A stretch of 64,000 nt of DNA from positions 1,575,966 to 1,639,965 of the forward strand of contig VXAI01000066.1 of NCBI GenBank assembly GCA_013399305.1. The letters are read 5' to 3'. A program made the position numbers and the translations under genes. This DNA comes from Rostratula benghalensis (taxonomy: Eukaryota > Chordata > Aves > Charadriiformes > Rostratulidae). A model generated the notes under the pieces. That model did no database searches, had not been told where the DNA came from, and saw nothing but the letters and a program-made list of their open reading frames with translations. Shown piece after piece: positions 9,870 to 22,300 of the stretch (its first letter is position 1; each line of letters begins with the position of its first letter).

Positions 9870-12500
9870 AGGGTAAGAGGATGACAAAAAAAAGAGAAAC
9901 CAAAAAAAAGGTGGGAGGCTGGAAAGGGGTGGGAGGTAGAAAAAAGGCTGGGAAGTCGACAATAAATTAAAGGCCAAAAAGAGGTGGAGGCTGACAAAAG
10001 ATGGGAGGACCGAAAAGAGGTAGGAGGTTAAAATGAAAGAAGAGGCTAAGAAAGGGCGGGAGAAAAAAAGGAAAGTGGGAGGCGGAGAAGGGCAGGGAGG
10101 CTGCAAGAAATTAGAGGCCCAAAAGGATTAGGAGTGGAAAAACAAAAAGGAGGCTGGAAAAGGGTAGAACACTGACAAAGGGATGGGAATCCATCCGAGG
10201 AAGTAGAGGATGAAAAGGGATGGGAGGAAGAACAAGGCTGGAGGGTGGAAAAAGAGTGCAGGAGGGCAGCGAGAAAGAAAAGGCCAAGAGTGAGAGGGTG
10301 AAAAGGGTAGAAGGCCAAAAAAGTATGAGAGGCCAAAAGGAAAGTAGAAAATAAAAAGGATTACAAAAAGGAGGAGAAAATAGATGCTTTTCCAATTTCC
10401 ACCTCTTTTTGGCCTCCCACATTTGGCCTCTTCTTTCCTGTTGCCTTCCCACCCCATTCGGTCTTTTACTATCTTGGTGGCCTCCCACACATTTTCAGCC
10501 TCCCATCCCTTTCAGCTGCTTCTCTCCTGTTGGCCTCCAACCCCTCTTCAGCCTCCCACCTCGTTAGCCTCCCCATTCCTTTTCAGACCCTTTTTAGTGT
10601 TTTATGTTTACGGCCTCCAACAGCCTTTTTGGCCTCCAACAATTGCTCAGCCTCCTAATGTTTTACAGATTCCCATCTCTTTCAATAGTTTTTTTTTTCT
10701 TTTCAATCTCCCACGCTTTTTTGGCTTCTACTGGGGGTGAGTCGATGTCTCACCTCTTTTCAGATATACCCCTTTTTGGCCTCCAGCCCTTCGTGGAACT
10801 CTATTGTCTTGCTGGCCTCCCACCCCTCTTCAGCCTCCCATCACATTTTTGCCTCCCACCCCACTATGGCTTCCCATTCTTGTTCTGTCTCCCAACCTGT
10901 TGCAGCCTCTACTTTCTTGTCAGCCTTTTACCCCATTTCAGCCTCCCATCCCTTTTTAGCTTTTACTTTCTTGTTGACCGCCCACCCATTTTAGCCTCCC
11001 ACCCTTGTTCAGCCTCCATCCCTTTTTGGCTTCTACTTTCCTGTGAGCCTCAGCTTTCCAGCCCTTTTCTGCCTCTACTTCTTGTTGGCCTCCCACCCCT
11101 TTTCAGCCTCCCACCATTGGTTGGCCTCCCATACATTTTCTGTTTCTACTTTCTTGCTAGCCTCCCAATCTGTTTCAGCCTCCCACCCTTTTTCAGATTT
11201 CAATCCCTTTTTGGCCTTTACTTTGTCAACTTTCCACCTCTTTTTGGCCTCCAACCCCTTTTTGATCTCCTGCTGCTTTTTGGCCTCTTGTTGGTCTCTC
11301 ACTCTGTTTCGACCTCTAATTTCTTGTTGGCCTCCCACCTTGTTCATTCTCCCACTACCTTTTAGCCTCCCGCACTCTTTCAGCCTCTAAATTGTTTCAT
11401 CTTCCACCTTGTTTTGGCCTCCCACAATATTTCCACTTTGCAACCTTGTCCAGCACCTCCTCCTGCCCCTTTCAGCCTCTACTTTCTTGTCACCTTTCCA
11501 CCCCTGTTCCATCTCCCAATCCTGATTGCCCACGTCCCTAACCCCCCATTTTGGCCTCTACTTTCTTGGCCTGTCACTTCATTTTGGACTGCCACCCTTT
11601 TTTGCACTTCAACACCCTTTTTAGGCTCCAACTTTGTTTCAGCCTCCAAGCCCTGTTTGGTCTCTACTTCGTTGTTAGCCTCCCACTCCTTTTTGGCACC
11701 CCACTCGTTTTCAGCCCCTGCTTTCTTATTGTCTGCCCACCCATGTTTGGCCTCCCAGCCCTTTTTAGCCTCTGTTTTTGAGTTTGCCTCACTTCGTGTT
11801 CATCCTCCCACCTCTGTTCAGCCTCAGACTTCTTTTGGGCCTCTAATTTCATGTTGGCATCCCCTATCTTTTTGGCCTCCCATCCAAGGCTGAAGAACAA
11901 GTAGATGTTGAAGGCGGGGAAGGCTGGAGAAAAGGAAAAAGGGTAAGTGGAGACCAAAAGAGAGCAAGAGGCCAGGGGGCAGCTGGAGGCTGAAAGGAAA
12001 GTGGAGGGTGAAAAATAAGGTGGAGGCTCACGGGCAGTGGAAGCCAGTCGGGAAAAAGGAGGAGGTTGAAGAAAGGGGTGGTGAAAAATGAGTGGGAACA
12101 GCGAGGCAGACGGAGGCTGAAAAGGGGGCAAGGAAAGGCTTAGTACGAGTGGACATCAGTGTGCACAGGGAGGCCAAAAAACCAGGGCGGGGGGCATGGC
12201 ATGGGAAAGGAAGCAGCAGCCCATAGTTCGAGGCCAGAGCAGAGTGAAAAAGAGCGCGAGGGTGATACCCAAGGGGCTGATGGAAGACAAACAGAGGCTG
12301 AAAAGGCCATAGTGGCCCAAAGGAAATGGGGGAGACTGGAAAAGGGTTGGGGGGGGTCAAGCAGCTTTAGGGGAGGCAGAAGGAGATCTGGAACCGAGAA
12401 GGCGGGAGTCCAAAAAATCAAGGGGAGGCCAAAAATGGAGAAAGCCTAGAGGGGAGTGGGAGGAGTCTGATGCTGGAAGGGAAGCCCCTGGGGGAGGCAG
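9870..12500. repeat. Strand-switching diverged minisatellite array
   Basis: An array of roughly 20-22 bp units. The pyrimidine-strand theme is GGCCTCCCACCCCTTTT followed by CAGCCTCC, with a recurring variant like TCTACTTTCTTGTTGGCC. From about 9870 to 10383 the plus strand carries the purine version (GGTGGGAGGCTGGAAAAGG type). From 10384 to about 11889 it carries the pyrimidine version. From about 11890 to 12500 it is purine-rich again, more degraded. The array is thus two inverted junctions of one repeat family. It contains long open frames in both directions that come only from its base bias. It ends next to a CpG island and the assembly gap. Confidence 0.85.
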
Positions 12501-12577
12501 GAGGCGGCTGAAGGGAAGCAGGGGGTCGGAGAGGAGGTGGGCGCCCAGGCAGAGCAGAGCAGCCGGACAGAGCGCGG
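12501..12577. promoter_or_regulatory. Left edge of a CpG island, before the gap
   Basis: GC-rich sequence with GGCGGCTGAAG, GGTCGGAG, GGGCGCCC and AGCGCGG leads into the N run. Together with the GC-rich right edge (13352-13400) it indicates that the unsequenced gap is the core of a CpG island promoter. Confidence 0.5.
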
Positions 12578-13351
12578 NNNNNNNNNNNNNNNNNNNNNNN
12601 NNNNNNNNNNNNNNNNNNNNNNNNNNNNNNNNNNNNNNNNNNNNNNNNNNNNNNNNNNNNNNNNNNNNNNNNNNNNNNNNNNNNNNNNNNNNNNNNNNNN
12701 NNNNNNNNNNNNNNNNNNNNNNNNNNNNNNNNNNNNNNNNNNNNNNNNNNNNNNNNNNNNNNNNNNNNNNNNNNNNNNNNNNNNNNNNNNNNNNNNNNNN
12801 NNNNNNNNNNNNNNNNNNNNNNNNNNNNNNNNNNNNNNNNNNNNNNNNNNNNNNNNNNNNNNNNNNNNNNNNNNNNNNNNNNNNNNNNNNNNNNNNNNNN
12901 NNNNNNNNNNNNNNNNNNNNNNNNNNNNNNNNNNNNNNNNNNNNNNNNNNNNNNNNNNNNNNNNNNNNNNNNNNNNNNNNNNNNNNNNNNNNNNNNNNNN
13001 NNNNNNNNNNNNNNNNNNNNNNNNNNNNNNNNNNNNNNNNNNNNNNNNNNNNNNNNNNNNNNNNNNNNNNNNNNNNNNNNNNNNNNNNNNNNNNNNNNNN
13101 NNNNNNNNNNNNNNNNNNNNNNNNNNNNNNNNNNNNNNNNNNNNNNNNNNNNNNNNNNNNNNNNNNNNNNNNNNNNNNNNNNNNNNNNNNNNNNNNNNNN
13201 NNNNNNNNNNNNNNNNNNNNNNNNNNNNNNNNNNNNNNNNNNNNNNNNNNNNNNNNNNNNNNNNNNNNNNNNNNNNNNNNNNNNNNNNNNNNNNNNNNNN
13301 NNNNNNNNNNNNNNNNNNNNNNNNNNNNNNNNNNNNNNNNNNNNNNNNNNN
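12578..13351. other. Assembly gap (774 N)
   Basis: Unresolved bases. Flanks on both sides are CpG-rich and the left side adjoins a structured minisatellite. Both features commonly cause sequencing dropout in bird genomes. Real length and content are unknown. Confidence 0.99.
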
Positions 13352-13388
13352 GGCGGTGGCGGAGCGGCTGCAGCAGCCGGCTGGAGCC
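13352..13388 (+). CDS. Probable 3' end of a first coding exon emerging from the gap
   Basis: Directly after the gap, CpG-rich sequence reads AVAERLQQPAGA in one frame and meets a good donor, GCC|GTGAGC, at 13388/13389. After the donor, CpG density and GC content fall quickly. That is what the end of exon 1 within a CpG island looks like. The start codon would lie in the gap, so neither protein nor frame can be confirmed, and the exon could equally be 5' UTR. No downstream plus-strand exon is firmly identified; 14632-14733 is a weak candidate. Confidence 0.35.
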
Positions 13389-14631
13389 GTGAGCAGGGAA
13401 ACGGGAACAGGCGTTTACACCCGTGGAATTTTAATGAGCTTTAAAGGTTATTTCTCTGCAGTTCTAGTGATAATTTCCAATTCTCCGTGTTGGTAGGAAG
13501 CCGGTACCTCTGGTCTAATCACATTTGGGTACTGTCTAGGGCACCGGCTGTGTGTTTGGCTGCTGAGGAATATCAACCAACGTGAAATACCAGTAGCGTG
13601 GTCAGAGTCTACAGGGGAGAAATAGCAAACAGGAAAGTCTTGCATGGCTTTGCATTCTGCAATGAAAATGATCTCATTATCCTTTCCAGGGTCTCAGCCA
13701 GCTACTTGAAAAATACTTATTAAAAAAACATTGCAGCTCTTGGGAGAAGGTCCCCTCCAGAGAAGGGAGAAAGAAAGGAACTGGATGTGTGAAAATAGAG
13801 TAGGAGGCAACCACTACAGCGTGGCAAAGATAGGTGGGAACCTGCCCTGCTGCATTTCCAGCACAAGCCACGTCCTGGAGCAGACAGAAGCGTTCTGTGC
13901 CTCCTTTGTCCCTTCAGCCACTGCTTCCCTTGAAATCCTGGAGGAGTCTTGAGGCCATTGGTGGTGCATGTGGGGGCCCACCCAGCCCAGTTCCCCAAAT
14001 GCCAGCCTGTGACATTTCCAATGCTCAAACTCCAGGTACCTCTGCTCTGGTCCCTGGCACAACACTGCAGGTGCTGGTGCTGGAGGAAGCCTGGGGGCCT
14101 TGCTGGGAGCATAGAGGTCACTGCCTCCTGTACCTTTCCAGCTCCCTGGGGGAAAAGGCCCAGTGTCATAAAAGAACAGACATGGGGCCTCTTGAGATCA
14201 TCTGAAGAAACAGTCCAGCTGCCCTGTCCAGGCGGAGCAGGCTGCCCAGGGCTGTGTCTCGTTGGGTTTTAAACACCTCACCCAGGATAAGGTGCACAGG
14301 CAAGGACCTGAGTGACTGAAAACCTGCACCAGCCCACCAGGGCTCCCCCCTGCCCAGCACCCATGTGCTTCTCACAGTGCTCTCTTATACTTACTCCATC
14401 ATGGCAACCATTTCCACCACTGCTCCTGCAAGTCATGGCCTGGCTTCTTGTGTCTGTGGGTTAAGGTCATACATGAGCTGCGTAGGAGCTGCCACGTGTT
14501 TCTGTAAGGAACCACGAGCTAGAAATTGCCAGCAAGCAGGGATCCTGCTGGAAGAAGGGAGGAGCGAGTGAAGGCAAAGCAGCGCTGCTCTGGTCTGGTC
14601 ACAGCACACAATGCCTTGGTGGTTCTTGCAG
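13389..14631. other. Presumed intron or intergenic, no gene seen
   Basis: After the CpG island edge the composition becomes average. No exon or repeat stands out in this span. Confidence 0.4.
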
Positions 14632-14733
14632 TTACAGCCACTGAGCTGCTGGGAGATGGATGGTGACCTGGACAGCCACATCGGTATTGGCTCTGGGGGC
14701 CTCCTCCGGAACCAGCAGCAATGGCAACAGCAG
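14632..14733 (+). CDS. Possible 34-codon exon, plus strand
   Basis: An acceptor (TGGTTCTTGCAG) ends at 14631 and a donor (CAG|GTGGGA) follows 14733. The interval is exactly 102 bp and open, reading WEMDGDLDSHIGIGSGGLLR and then a Gln-rich end (NQQQWQQQ). The symmetric length and acidic/Gly/Gln composition are exon-like. The branch and pyrimidine tract are only moderate, and the opposite strand is also open. I do not recognise the peptide. It could be a downstream exon of the gene starting in the CpG island, or chance. Confidence 0.22.
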
Positions 14734-16184
14734 GTGGGAAAAGATAAGAGGAAACACAGAGGCTGAGGGGAGACAGAAACCAGAGGGAGCTTCATAAGTG
14801 GACAAAGACTCTTGTGGGGAGGACCACAGGGAGAACCTCCACTGAGTGGTTGGGCATGGGAATGCAGAAAGAGAGGATCCTTGTGCCCTTCCTTTCCCTA
14901 TGGTTAACCTTAAGTCTCTGGCCAAAATGCAAGTAGTATTCTAAGACGCAGAAAAGATAAAACCCAGGAGAAACAAAGTTGAGACCATACTGCTGCTGCA
15001 TAGAAAGCTTCATTAGCCCCACTGGCACAGCAATAATCAGAGAAAAGAAATATGATCAAAGGGATTGACTGCCAAGGGAGGGAATGCATTTGCCATCTCT
15101 TGATGTCAAGTCCAGTTGAGTGCCCTTCTGAAGCTGCCTTTGTCCCACAAGTTATTGAATTCAGCAGTAACGTGGCAAAATTTTCTTGACTGCAGGTACA
15201 GAAGGTGAGGCTGCACGATCCCTTCCTGCTCGCTGTGTGAAGAAGGACCATGCCATTGTTTGTGTTCTTCCATGGCGAGCTGACATCGGTGTTTATCTGC
15301 AGGGGCTGCAGCTGCAGTCACTGGTGAGGTGTGCTAGTGCTCAGCGGTGAAAGGTTGGTGGGAGCCACCCAGCACAGCTCTTGAGCCATGAAGATGGTCG
15401 CTCTTCACTGGACTGAGCAGGCTGCATCAGCTGAAGCACGTGGGCCTGTCCCTGTGCCACGTGGGCCAGCAGCGGTCCTGTGGCCTCACAACAGCCTTTG
15501 TGCTTGGTGTGGTAGGTGAAGGTGGGATCTCAGAAGGAATCCTTGCTGTAAGGGTGACAGGGTGACCACATTCAACGGGCGCGGGTGTTTTGTTTAAGGA
15601 GGCTCCGTATCCAGGTGCAAAGCAAACACGGGCTGTTCCCAGTGGCTCTGCCTCCCCTGACCTCGAGTTTTGCTTCAGCAAAGAGCAGGCTCCTGAGCTC
15701 TTCCCACAGTGTTACACAGCCTCTTGGGCGCTGCTGGTACTCGAGGGTAGCCATGGCTGGAAGAGGACAGGGCTGCAGCATTGTGGGGCTGAGCTTAACT
15801 CAGCATTTCTTGTTTTCCAGATGTTTAGCAGCTGTCCCCAATCTTGAAGGTACGAGACGCAGCCAGGTGGTCTTAACCCTGCTGAAGTCCTGGGGCATTT
15901 GCACTGTCTTACCAGATTTCACTTGCAGTCCTAGCTGCTGTAGTTCCATTCCCTCCTCAGGAGTGTGGGCTGGGCTCGGGGCTGTTCTGGATAAAACCAG
16001 ATATAGATGGAGAGATGGTTCCATGGAAACGTTTGCTTAGTGCCCAGGAGCAGCCCAAAAGGCAAACTGACTGTTAAGAATTATTAGGGAAATAATGGAG
16101 AGCAGATCACAGTTATGCCACTGAATAGATCCGTAGTGGAAGCTGCCGTGTGATTACCATATGCAGCTCTGCTCTGCCTCTCTC
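14734..16184. other. No gene seen
   Basis: Average-composition DNA with several open frames but no paired splice sites flanking a coding-like stretch. A GT-AG candidate around 15800-15855 is too weak to call. Confidence 0.35.
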
Positions 16185-16330
16185 AAGAAAAATAAAGAGT
16201 TGGAAGGGTTTCAGAGAAGAGCAACGAGGGTGATCAAATACAAAGAATATTTTCCATATGAGGAAAAAGTAGATAGTCTCGTTAGCCTGGAAAAGAAATG
16301 ACTGAAGAAGATAATAAAATCAAGTTTGGC
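16185..16330 (+). mobile_element. Diverged CR1 LINE fragment
   Basis: The order of phrases matches the 3' part of CR1: AGAAGAGCAACGAGGGTGAT, a decayed TATGAGGAAAAAGT, then TTAGCCTGGAAAAGAAATGA. These correspond to the well-known GAGCAACGAAG, TATGAGGAGCGGCTG and TTTAGCCTGGAGAAAAGGAG segments. It is short and heavily mutated, in plus orientation. Confidence 0.65.
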
Positions 16331-19300
16331 ATATAGAGGTTGTCTGCAGCATGATTTCTCATTGTCCCTTTGATATGAGAACCAGCAGCACCCCATAAAT
16401 CAGCAGGTAACAACCACAAAACAAAAAGCAGTTCTCTTTTTTTTAATGTCATGTGTTGTGTCAGACTGCTTCACAGAATATGGTGGGCTCCCAAAATTTA
16501 CATGCATTCAAAAAGAAATTGAACATTTTAATGGGAGAGGAAAAAAATCCACTTACATTGAATGCAAAGACCCCACTTGTGCTTCTAAAGGCTCTGAGCT
16601 GCAGATCACTGGAGGCTGGCAGGGCATTATTCTGGGCAGTACCTGTGCCCTCTGCTTACACTGACCAGGAGCACAGGTCTTGTTTACTGTGGGAGGAGAT
16701 GGTGAGCTAGACAGACTTTCAGCATTTTCTTTCCTTCACTGCTCCAGGCTCCTTTGCAGGGACTGATCCTGCCCTGTCTCAATATGGGTCTGTTCTCCTT
16801 TTTCAAGGAGCTGTGTCTGAAAAGTCTAGCTTAAAAATTGGCAGTGGTGGGCTAGTAACCCCAGCTCTGCACTGCCATGTCAGGATAGAGGTGAGCTGCC
16901 ATAGACCAGTCCACTTTTATAAAACACTCACTCCTAGCAGTGGCAGAGCTGGCGGTAACGATAGCAGAAGCCTCTGTGTCCCAGTCCCTCTCTATGGTGA
17001 GCTGCAGGCTGTCCAGCAAGCAGCTTGCTGTTGTGTCAGCTGGTCAACTTCAGTGCCAAAACCTGTGCTTTGTTCTCCTGGGGAGCTCTAAAGCTGGGTC
17101 GACAGCACTTGGGCTCCTGCACGTCAAGGGAGCACCTCTGCCCTCGGCTCAGGTGATGGTGCAGGACCAGGAACCAGTGCCTGGGTGCAGCCTGCAGAGT
17201 GCTAAGGCTCCCTGGGGCATTAGGGGCTGCCCAGTGACCTCCTAAGGGGACTTGGCCACACCAGGGGAGTCTCAGAGAAGCAGGAAAGACAGTGCTGTCT
17301 GCTGCTGCTCCCCAGAGAGAATGCAGGGGTCCCAGAGGCTCCTTGGTTTGACACAGGCAATGGAGCTGTGAGGTTTGCACTCACCTGCGCTGAGTGAGGG
17401 GTGTCTCAGCCAGCACACTTCTGAGTTCTGTCCTCTGGAGCTGGTGAGAGAGCAAGGCACGATGCTGAAGCAATAGTGAGGAGGGATGGAGCGGGAAGAG
17501 ACACCAGCAGAGAAACTGCAGTAGCTCTCAGGCTCTTGGCCACAACAGCTCTGTTTACACATACATTATTATCAGTTACAGCCAGTAACACACGGGCAGT
17601 TTTCTAGAAAGTGCTTCACTATTACTGTTTGGTGAGAGTTTTTTTTCTTTATTTTAATTTTTTTTTTAAGAGTACATAAACCATTTCCAACCACTTCCAG
17701 TATCCAACTTGTGCTGCTGCAGAATTGCAAGTGATTCCCGTGGTAGGTGTGGGAGAGGCACCCACGCAAGCACTGCCTTCTGGCATTGTGCTGGCCCAGG
17801 ATCTCCCCAGCCCTGCAGAGATTGCTCCAGCCACTGGAGCAGCTCTTCCTCAATCACTGCTGGTGCTCATTCCCTCTGGTTCTACAGCTCATAGAGATCA
17901 CTGGCAGCCCTTTCCCCACTTGCCTGTACCTCCCCACACCAGCAGTGGCTCTTACCTTCTCAGGGTTACGTGGTCAGAGTAGGGCAGAGCCTGCTCAATG
18001 GTCCCAGCCAGTGTGAGTCTTACTACACTGTTCCCACTACAGAAATAGGAACTAAGCATAGGGCTTAGAAAGAAGTGATGTTGGACCTGTCCTGAAGAGC
18101 ACTTGGCCATATCACACACAGCATGTGAGGCTGATAGGAGATGGGAGTGCTGGAAGACATGGGCAGAGCTGTACAGCCACACACTGATGTGGGGACCCTG
18201 CACACACCTGGATTGCTTGCTTGGGAGCTTCTAGGTAACTGCGGAGCATTGCCCACCATCATCAGGATGAGGGTTGGCTCAGCCATGACTCCAGTTGTCT
18301 TTATCATCATGCTCATTGCTGTGAGTCTGTCCTCCAGCCCCTTTGAGCCCAGGAAGCTCTCATTTACATTGCAGCCATCTTGAAGAAGAGATACACAGTA
18401 TGGGCAAGAGGAGACCCTGGCAGCCACTCCAGCTTCTGGGCCACTGGCTCATGTAGACTGTTACACCAAGTCCTACTCCAACAGCATTTGCTGCTTTAAG
18501 CTTCAACCTGTTTCTAACACTAGCAACTATTTGGTAGTTTTCCATCAGGCTGTGGGTTTAGCAGATATGTGCAAGTGTGCTACTCCTATTTTTGGTCAAC
18601 TGGAGTGCTGGTTTTGGCCACAGCAACTGGTATCTGTCAAGAGCTGCTATAAGAAGCTACAATAAGCTGCAGAGAGCAAGATGGATCAACAGTGGCTTCC
18701 TGGTGGGTGAAAAACTGCACTGTTGTTTCTGCTGTATGCAGTACTGGGCTCTCCCATCACATTTCTCATCTTCATGTGGAATTTGTCTGGGCAGCTGCCA
18801 TTCCCGCAAGACAACTTCAAATGAATGAAATGCATGACTGTTTTTCATATTACACAATGTGATTCAAAATACCCCAGTGCAGATGCACCAGCCAGATTCC
18901 AAGAATCAATCACCAAATTGCACCGTCTCCTTCTGGTGCAAGCTACCAGTGGAGAAACTGAAAACACATTGGGTTTTTTTTTTTTTTTTTGTAGCTATAC
19001 TGAAACTTCACAGTCGATTTTAAGCCTCTTAGACAGTATAATACTGAATGCAAGTTCCTGCTGAGGGCTATCGACTTCAGTACGTGCCAAGCTGCAGGGA
19101 ACACCCTGTGCCATGCCGGCGTGTGACAGAGTGCTTCCCCGCACCAGCAGCGTGGCTCAGATCAGAGACCAGCTTCCTGGGATTTCCCATCAGCATCCTT
19201 TAAGATTGCCATCCGGCAGAAGGGATCTCTGCAGCCACGAGGTGAAATGCACCAGGAAAACAGCATCATCTTCAAAACACACGGAGGGATTAGCACAGTC

Positions 19301-22300
19301 TGAAAACAGCAACACGCTGCCCTCTCTTCGGGGGTGGAGGCGTGCTGCCTGCTGGGGCCCCGGGGATGGAGGAGGCCAGCCTTCAGATATCGCTTTCCCA
19401 GGTCAGGTGTGCTTGTAAGTGCACACCGTGTCAAAGCAATTGCACGTTTTCACAGTGTAAATCCTAAGCCGACTCCTCCCAGAGCATCTGCTCTCAGACT
19501 GCCGTGGTGCTGGCATGGCGGAACGCAAAGGCAATGGTGGAACGCAAAGGGAATGGTGGGATGTGAAGATGTAAAATTAAGAGCAGTGGTGTTCTGGTGC
19601 TGTAGGACCACACCAAGGCCACAGCTTATTCCCAGCCCTCGTACGTTAGAGCAGCAGGCTGTGCTTTGGGAGCACTGCTGACTGATGTCCTGTGCAAAAA
19701 GTGTCAGACTAAGAACCATAATTGCTAGTTATGTGACCCATATTGTCCCCAGCCTGCTCTGTGCTTTTGTCCCTTCTCACACCTACCTTCTACACTGTTC
19801 CAGTGTGTCAGAGTCCCAATGTAGATCCCCATACATGGAACTGATGGACACATGGTAGGTTTTCTGCCAAGCCCTTTCCTACAGCTCTCCCAACTACTAA
19901 CACAAGGAATACAAGTCAGAGAACCCCAGATTATTTCCCTTGGCACTGTGCAGAAGGGCTGATCAGAGGGCAACATGGACAGGCCAGCAGAGCAGCTCCT
20001 GGAGGTGAGCTGCTTGGTGCCGTTCCTGTGGTCAGTTCAAGCAGTGCCTCTGCTTTGTCACACGCTTCTATTCTGCTGCACAAAGCTCTCTGCACCAATC
20101 TAGCAGTCACAAATCCTCCATCTTTTTATCACTTAGTGATTCCCCAATGCCTTTATTTTTATATACTTTCCACTGCAAAAAAGCAGAGGCCAATACTGAG
20201 CTGCAATGAACGTTCATTTCAGCATTTCCCTTTCCTTTCTCTGTTACATCATCCCATTCAGTGGCAGAGCATGGTAATCAGCTAAATATCATATTAGAAG
20301 CATGGTTTTACGAAGGGTAGCTCTGCCCAGCCCCTTTCAACATCGTAACCAAGAATGCAGTGAGTGAAAGGGGCCCCAGCTCTGGTTTGGAAGTGCTCCC
20401 CTATTTCTGGAGTTTGTTAATACAATATCAAAATTATGGACTACAACAGTTTCCGTTCCTTTCATTTATTCTGAATTAAAGACCATCTACTGAAGACTCT
20501 CACTTCAAAAAACAGCCAGGCACTTTCTAATATCAAGCAAAATGCCTGAAGAATAAATTGCTCCAATCAGAAATAAAGCATTTTAGTTCTGCCACAAGCA
20601 GAGAGAGCTGTGTTTATAAGTCTCTCCAAAGGCAACTCCATCTTTCTTGCTTTCCTCTCATTTTCTTTTGATGCACAAAGCCTGCACACTGCAGTGCTGT
20701 GATTGGATTCAGCTTTGGAGCAGTGTAATTGTAAATATTCATTGGAATCCAAGCTAGTTTTCCCAAGTCTCTCTTAAAGGCTCTGCAGCTATACAAACAG
20801 CCGTGGCTCTGCATTAGCCTCACAGCCTGGAGGCTGCCTATTTCTCCACAGCCCCAAAGACTGCTCCTTCAGAGGCTGCATGGAGAGAAATCAGCCTTGC
20901 AGACCATTTTAGTCAATGCTGTATTAGTTCCTTTATTCCCTCTTTAACGTCTGTGTTGTAGAACTGGCTCGCAGAGCCAGGTACCCGGTGGGGTTCCTCA
21001 CCAGTGTCTACACAAATAACAGAGTTCACCTTCACTCCCAGTTCCCACTGGCTGTCGTGGCTGTGTGTGTTTCTAACCCTGTCTTATCTACTGATGGTGC
21101 TGGGGTGTCTGTGTGAGCTGTGCTGTGTCCTGCTATATGGTGTGTATATATATATATGTATATATAAGTATGTATATCTGTGTGTGCCTGTGCACATTTC
21201 ACCCTCCCACTGAGGACCATAACCCAAGTGGGTGCTGCTCTGAATTAACATGGCTGCTATTCAGCAGACAGCAGTGGGGCTCTGTGGGTAGGTGACACAC
21301 ATCTCGCCAGGAACTGCACCCCTGTTGGTTCCTGAGAAGGTGGCAGATAGATCAACCACCGATATCCAGGCAATTCCACCTCTCCAGCTACTGAAGTTCC
21401 ATGACTGCACTCAAGCAGTAGGAGGTAAGCAAAAGGAGCAGAGGCAGGACCTTTCCATCAGTCAGACCCTGACCTCCACGTTGCCTGGGCCAGCCTCTGC
21501 ACAGCAAGACTGCATGGCATCAAGCTGACCTTACTCTCTAGGTGGTCTCTGACTGATAGTCATGTCCTGCACAATTCCTTTGCAAAGCAGCCCATGTAAG
21601 AAACTGCACATAGTTATTCTACTGAGAACAGAAATTGAATCCAAAAGTTCTGACGGCAAATCTACGCTCCCATCTCTGCTTCATCTACTGTTATTTTTAC
21701 CACCAAGGGTGGAACTGCAGTGCTCAGGCTAAAGCCTGAGGCACAGAGCACATGTCATACAGCTGGTGGTATCAGAGCCTTCATCACCCACTGACATCCT
21801 CCAGGCTCTGCTTGCTCTTTCCAGCATACGTTAAAACACATATTCTGGCTACTGGGTAACCTGTGACCAGATAAGTAGGTAGTAAAAGGGGCAAAGTCCA
21901 GCTTTCTTTCCACATGCCAGTTCCCAGGTACAGCTCAGCACACAAAGCACCTACTGGTTCCAGCTGAAGCAGTGCAGATTGTTGGATGTATCACTAAAGG
22001 GAGCAGCTCAGAGGCTGTCAGCTGGACAATTCTGTCCCTTCCTGCAGCACCGTTGCCTGATCCTTGTCTGCCCCAGTCAGGGCCCTGGCACTCAGACAGT
22101 TGCACCGAGGCCTCTGCTCATCCTCATTCTTTACCCAGGAACACCCTGGAGAGCAAGCTCTTCTGGAATGTGTGAAAGAGCACCAAGTCATCAGCCAGTA
22201 TGTGGGTGCTGAGGCTCCAGTATGAGAGATTAGGCAGGTCCACTTCATTGTCCTTCCAGAGGGCTGGAAGGAGAGTCTCTGTGTACATGGAGACCTCCAG

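Noticed and set aside
10604..11365. 253-codon plus-strand open frame rich in Leu, Phe, Pro and Ser
   Set aside because: It lies wholly inside the pyrimidine-strand minisatellite. The absence of stops follows from CT-rich repeats, and the reading is a repeat of FGLQP/SLPP-like units.
12537..13496. 319-codon frame spanning the gap
   Set aside because: Most of it is N. Only the 37 bases after the gap have exon-like features, and those end at a donor.
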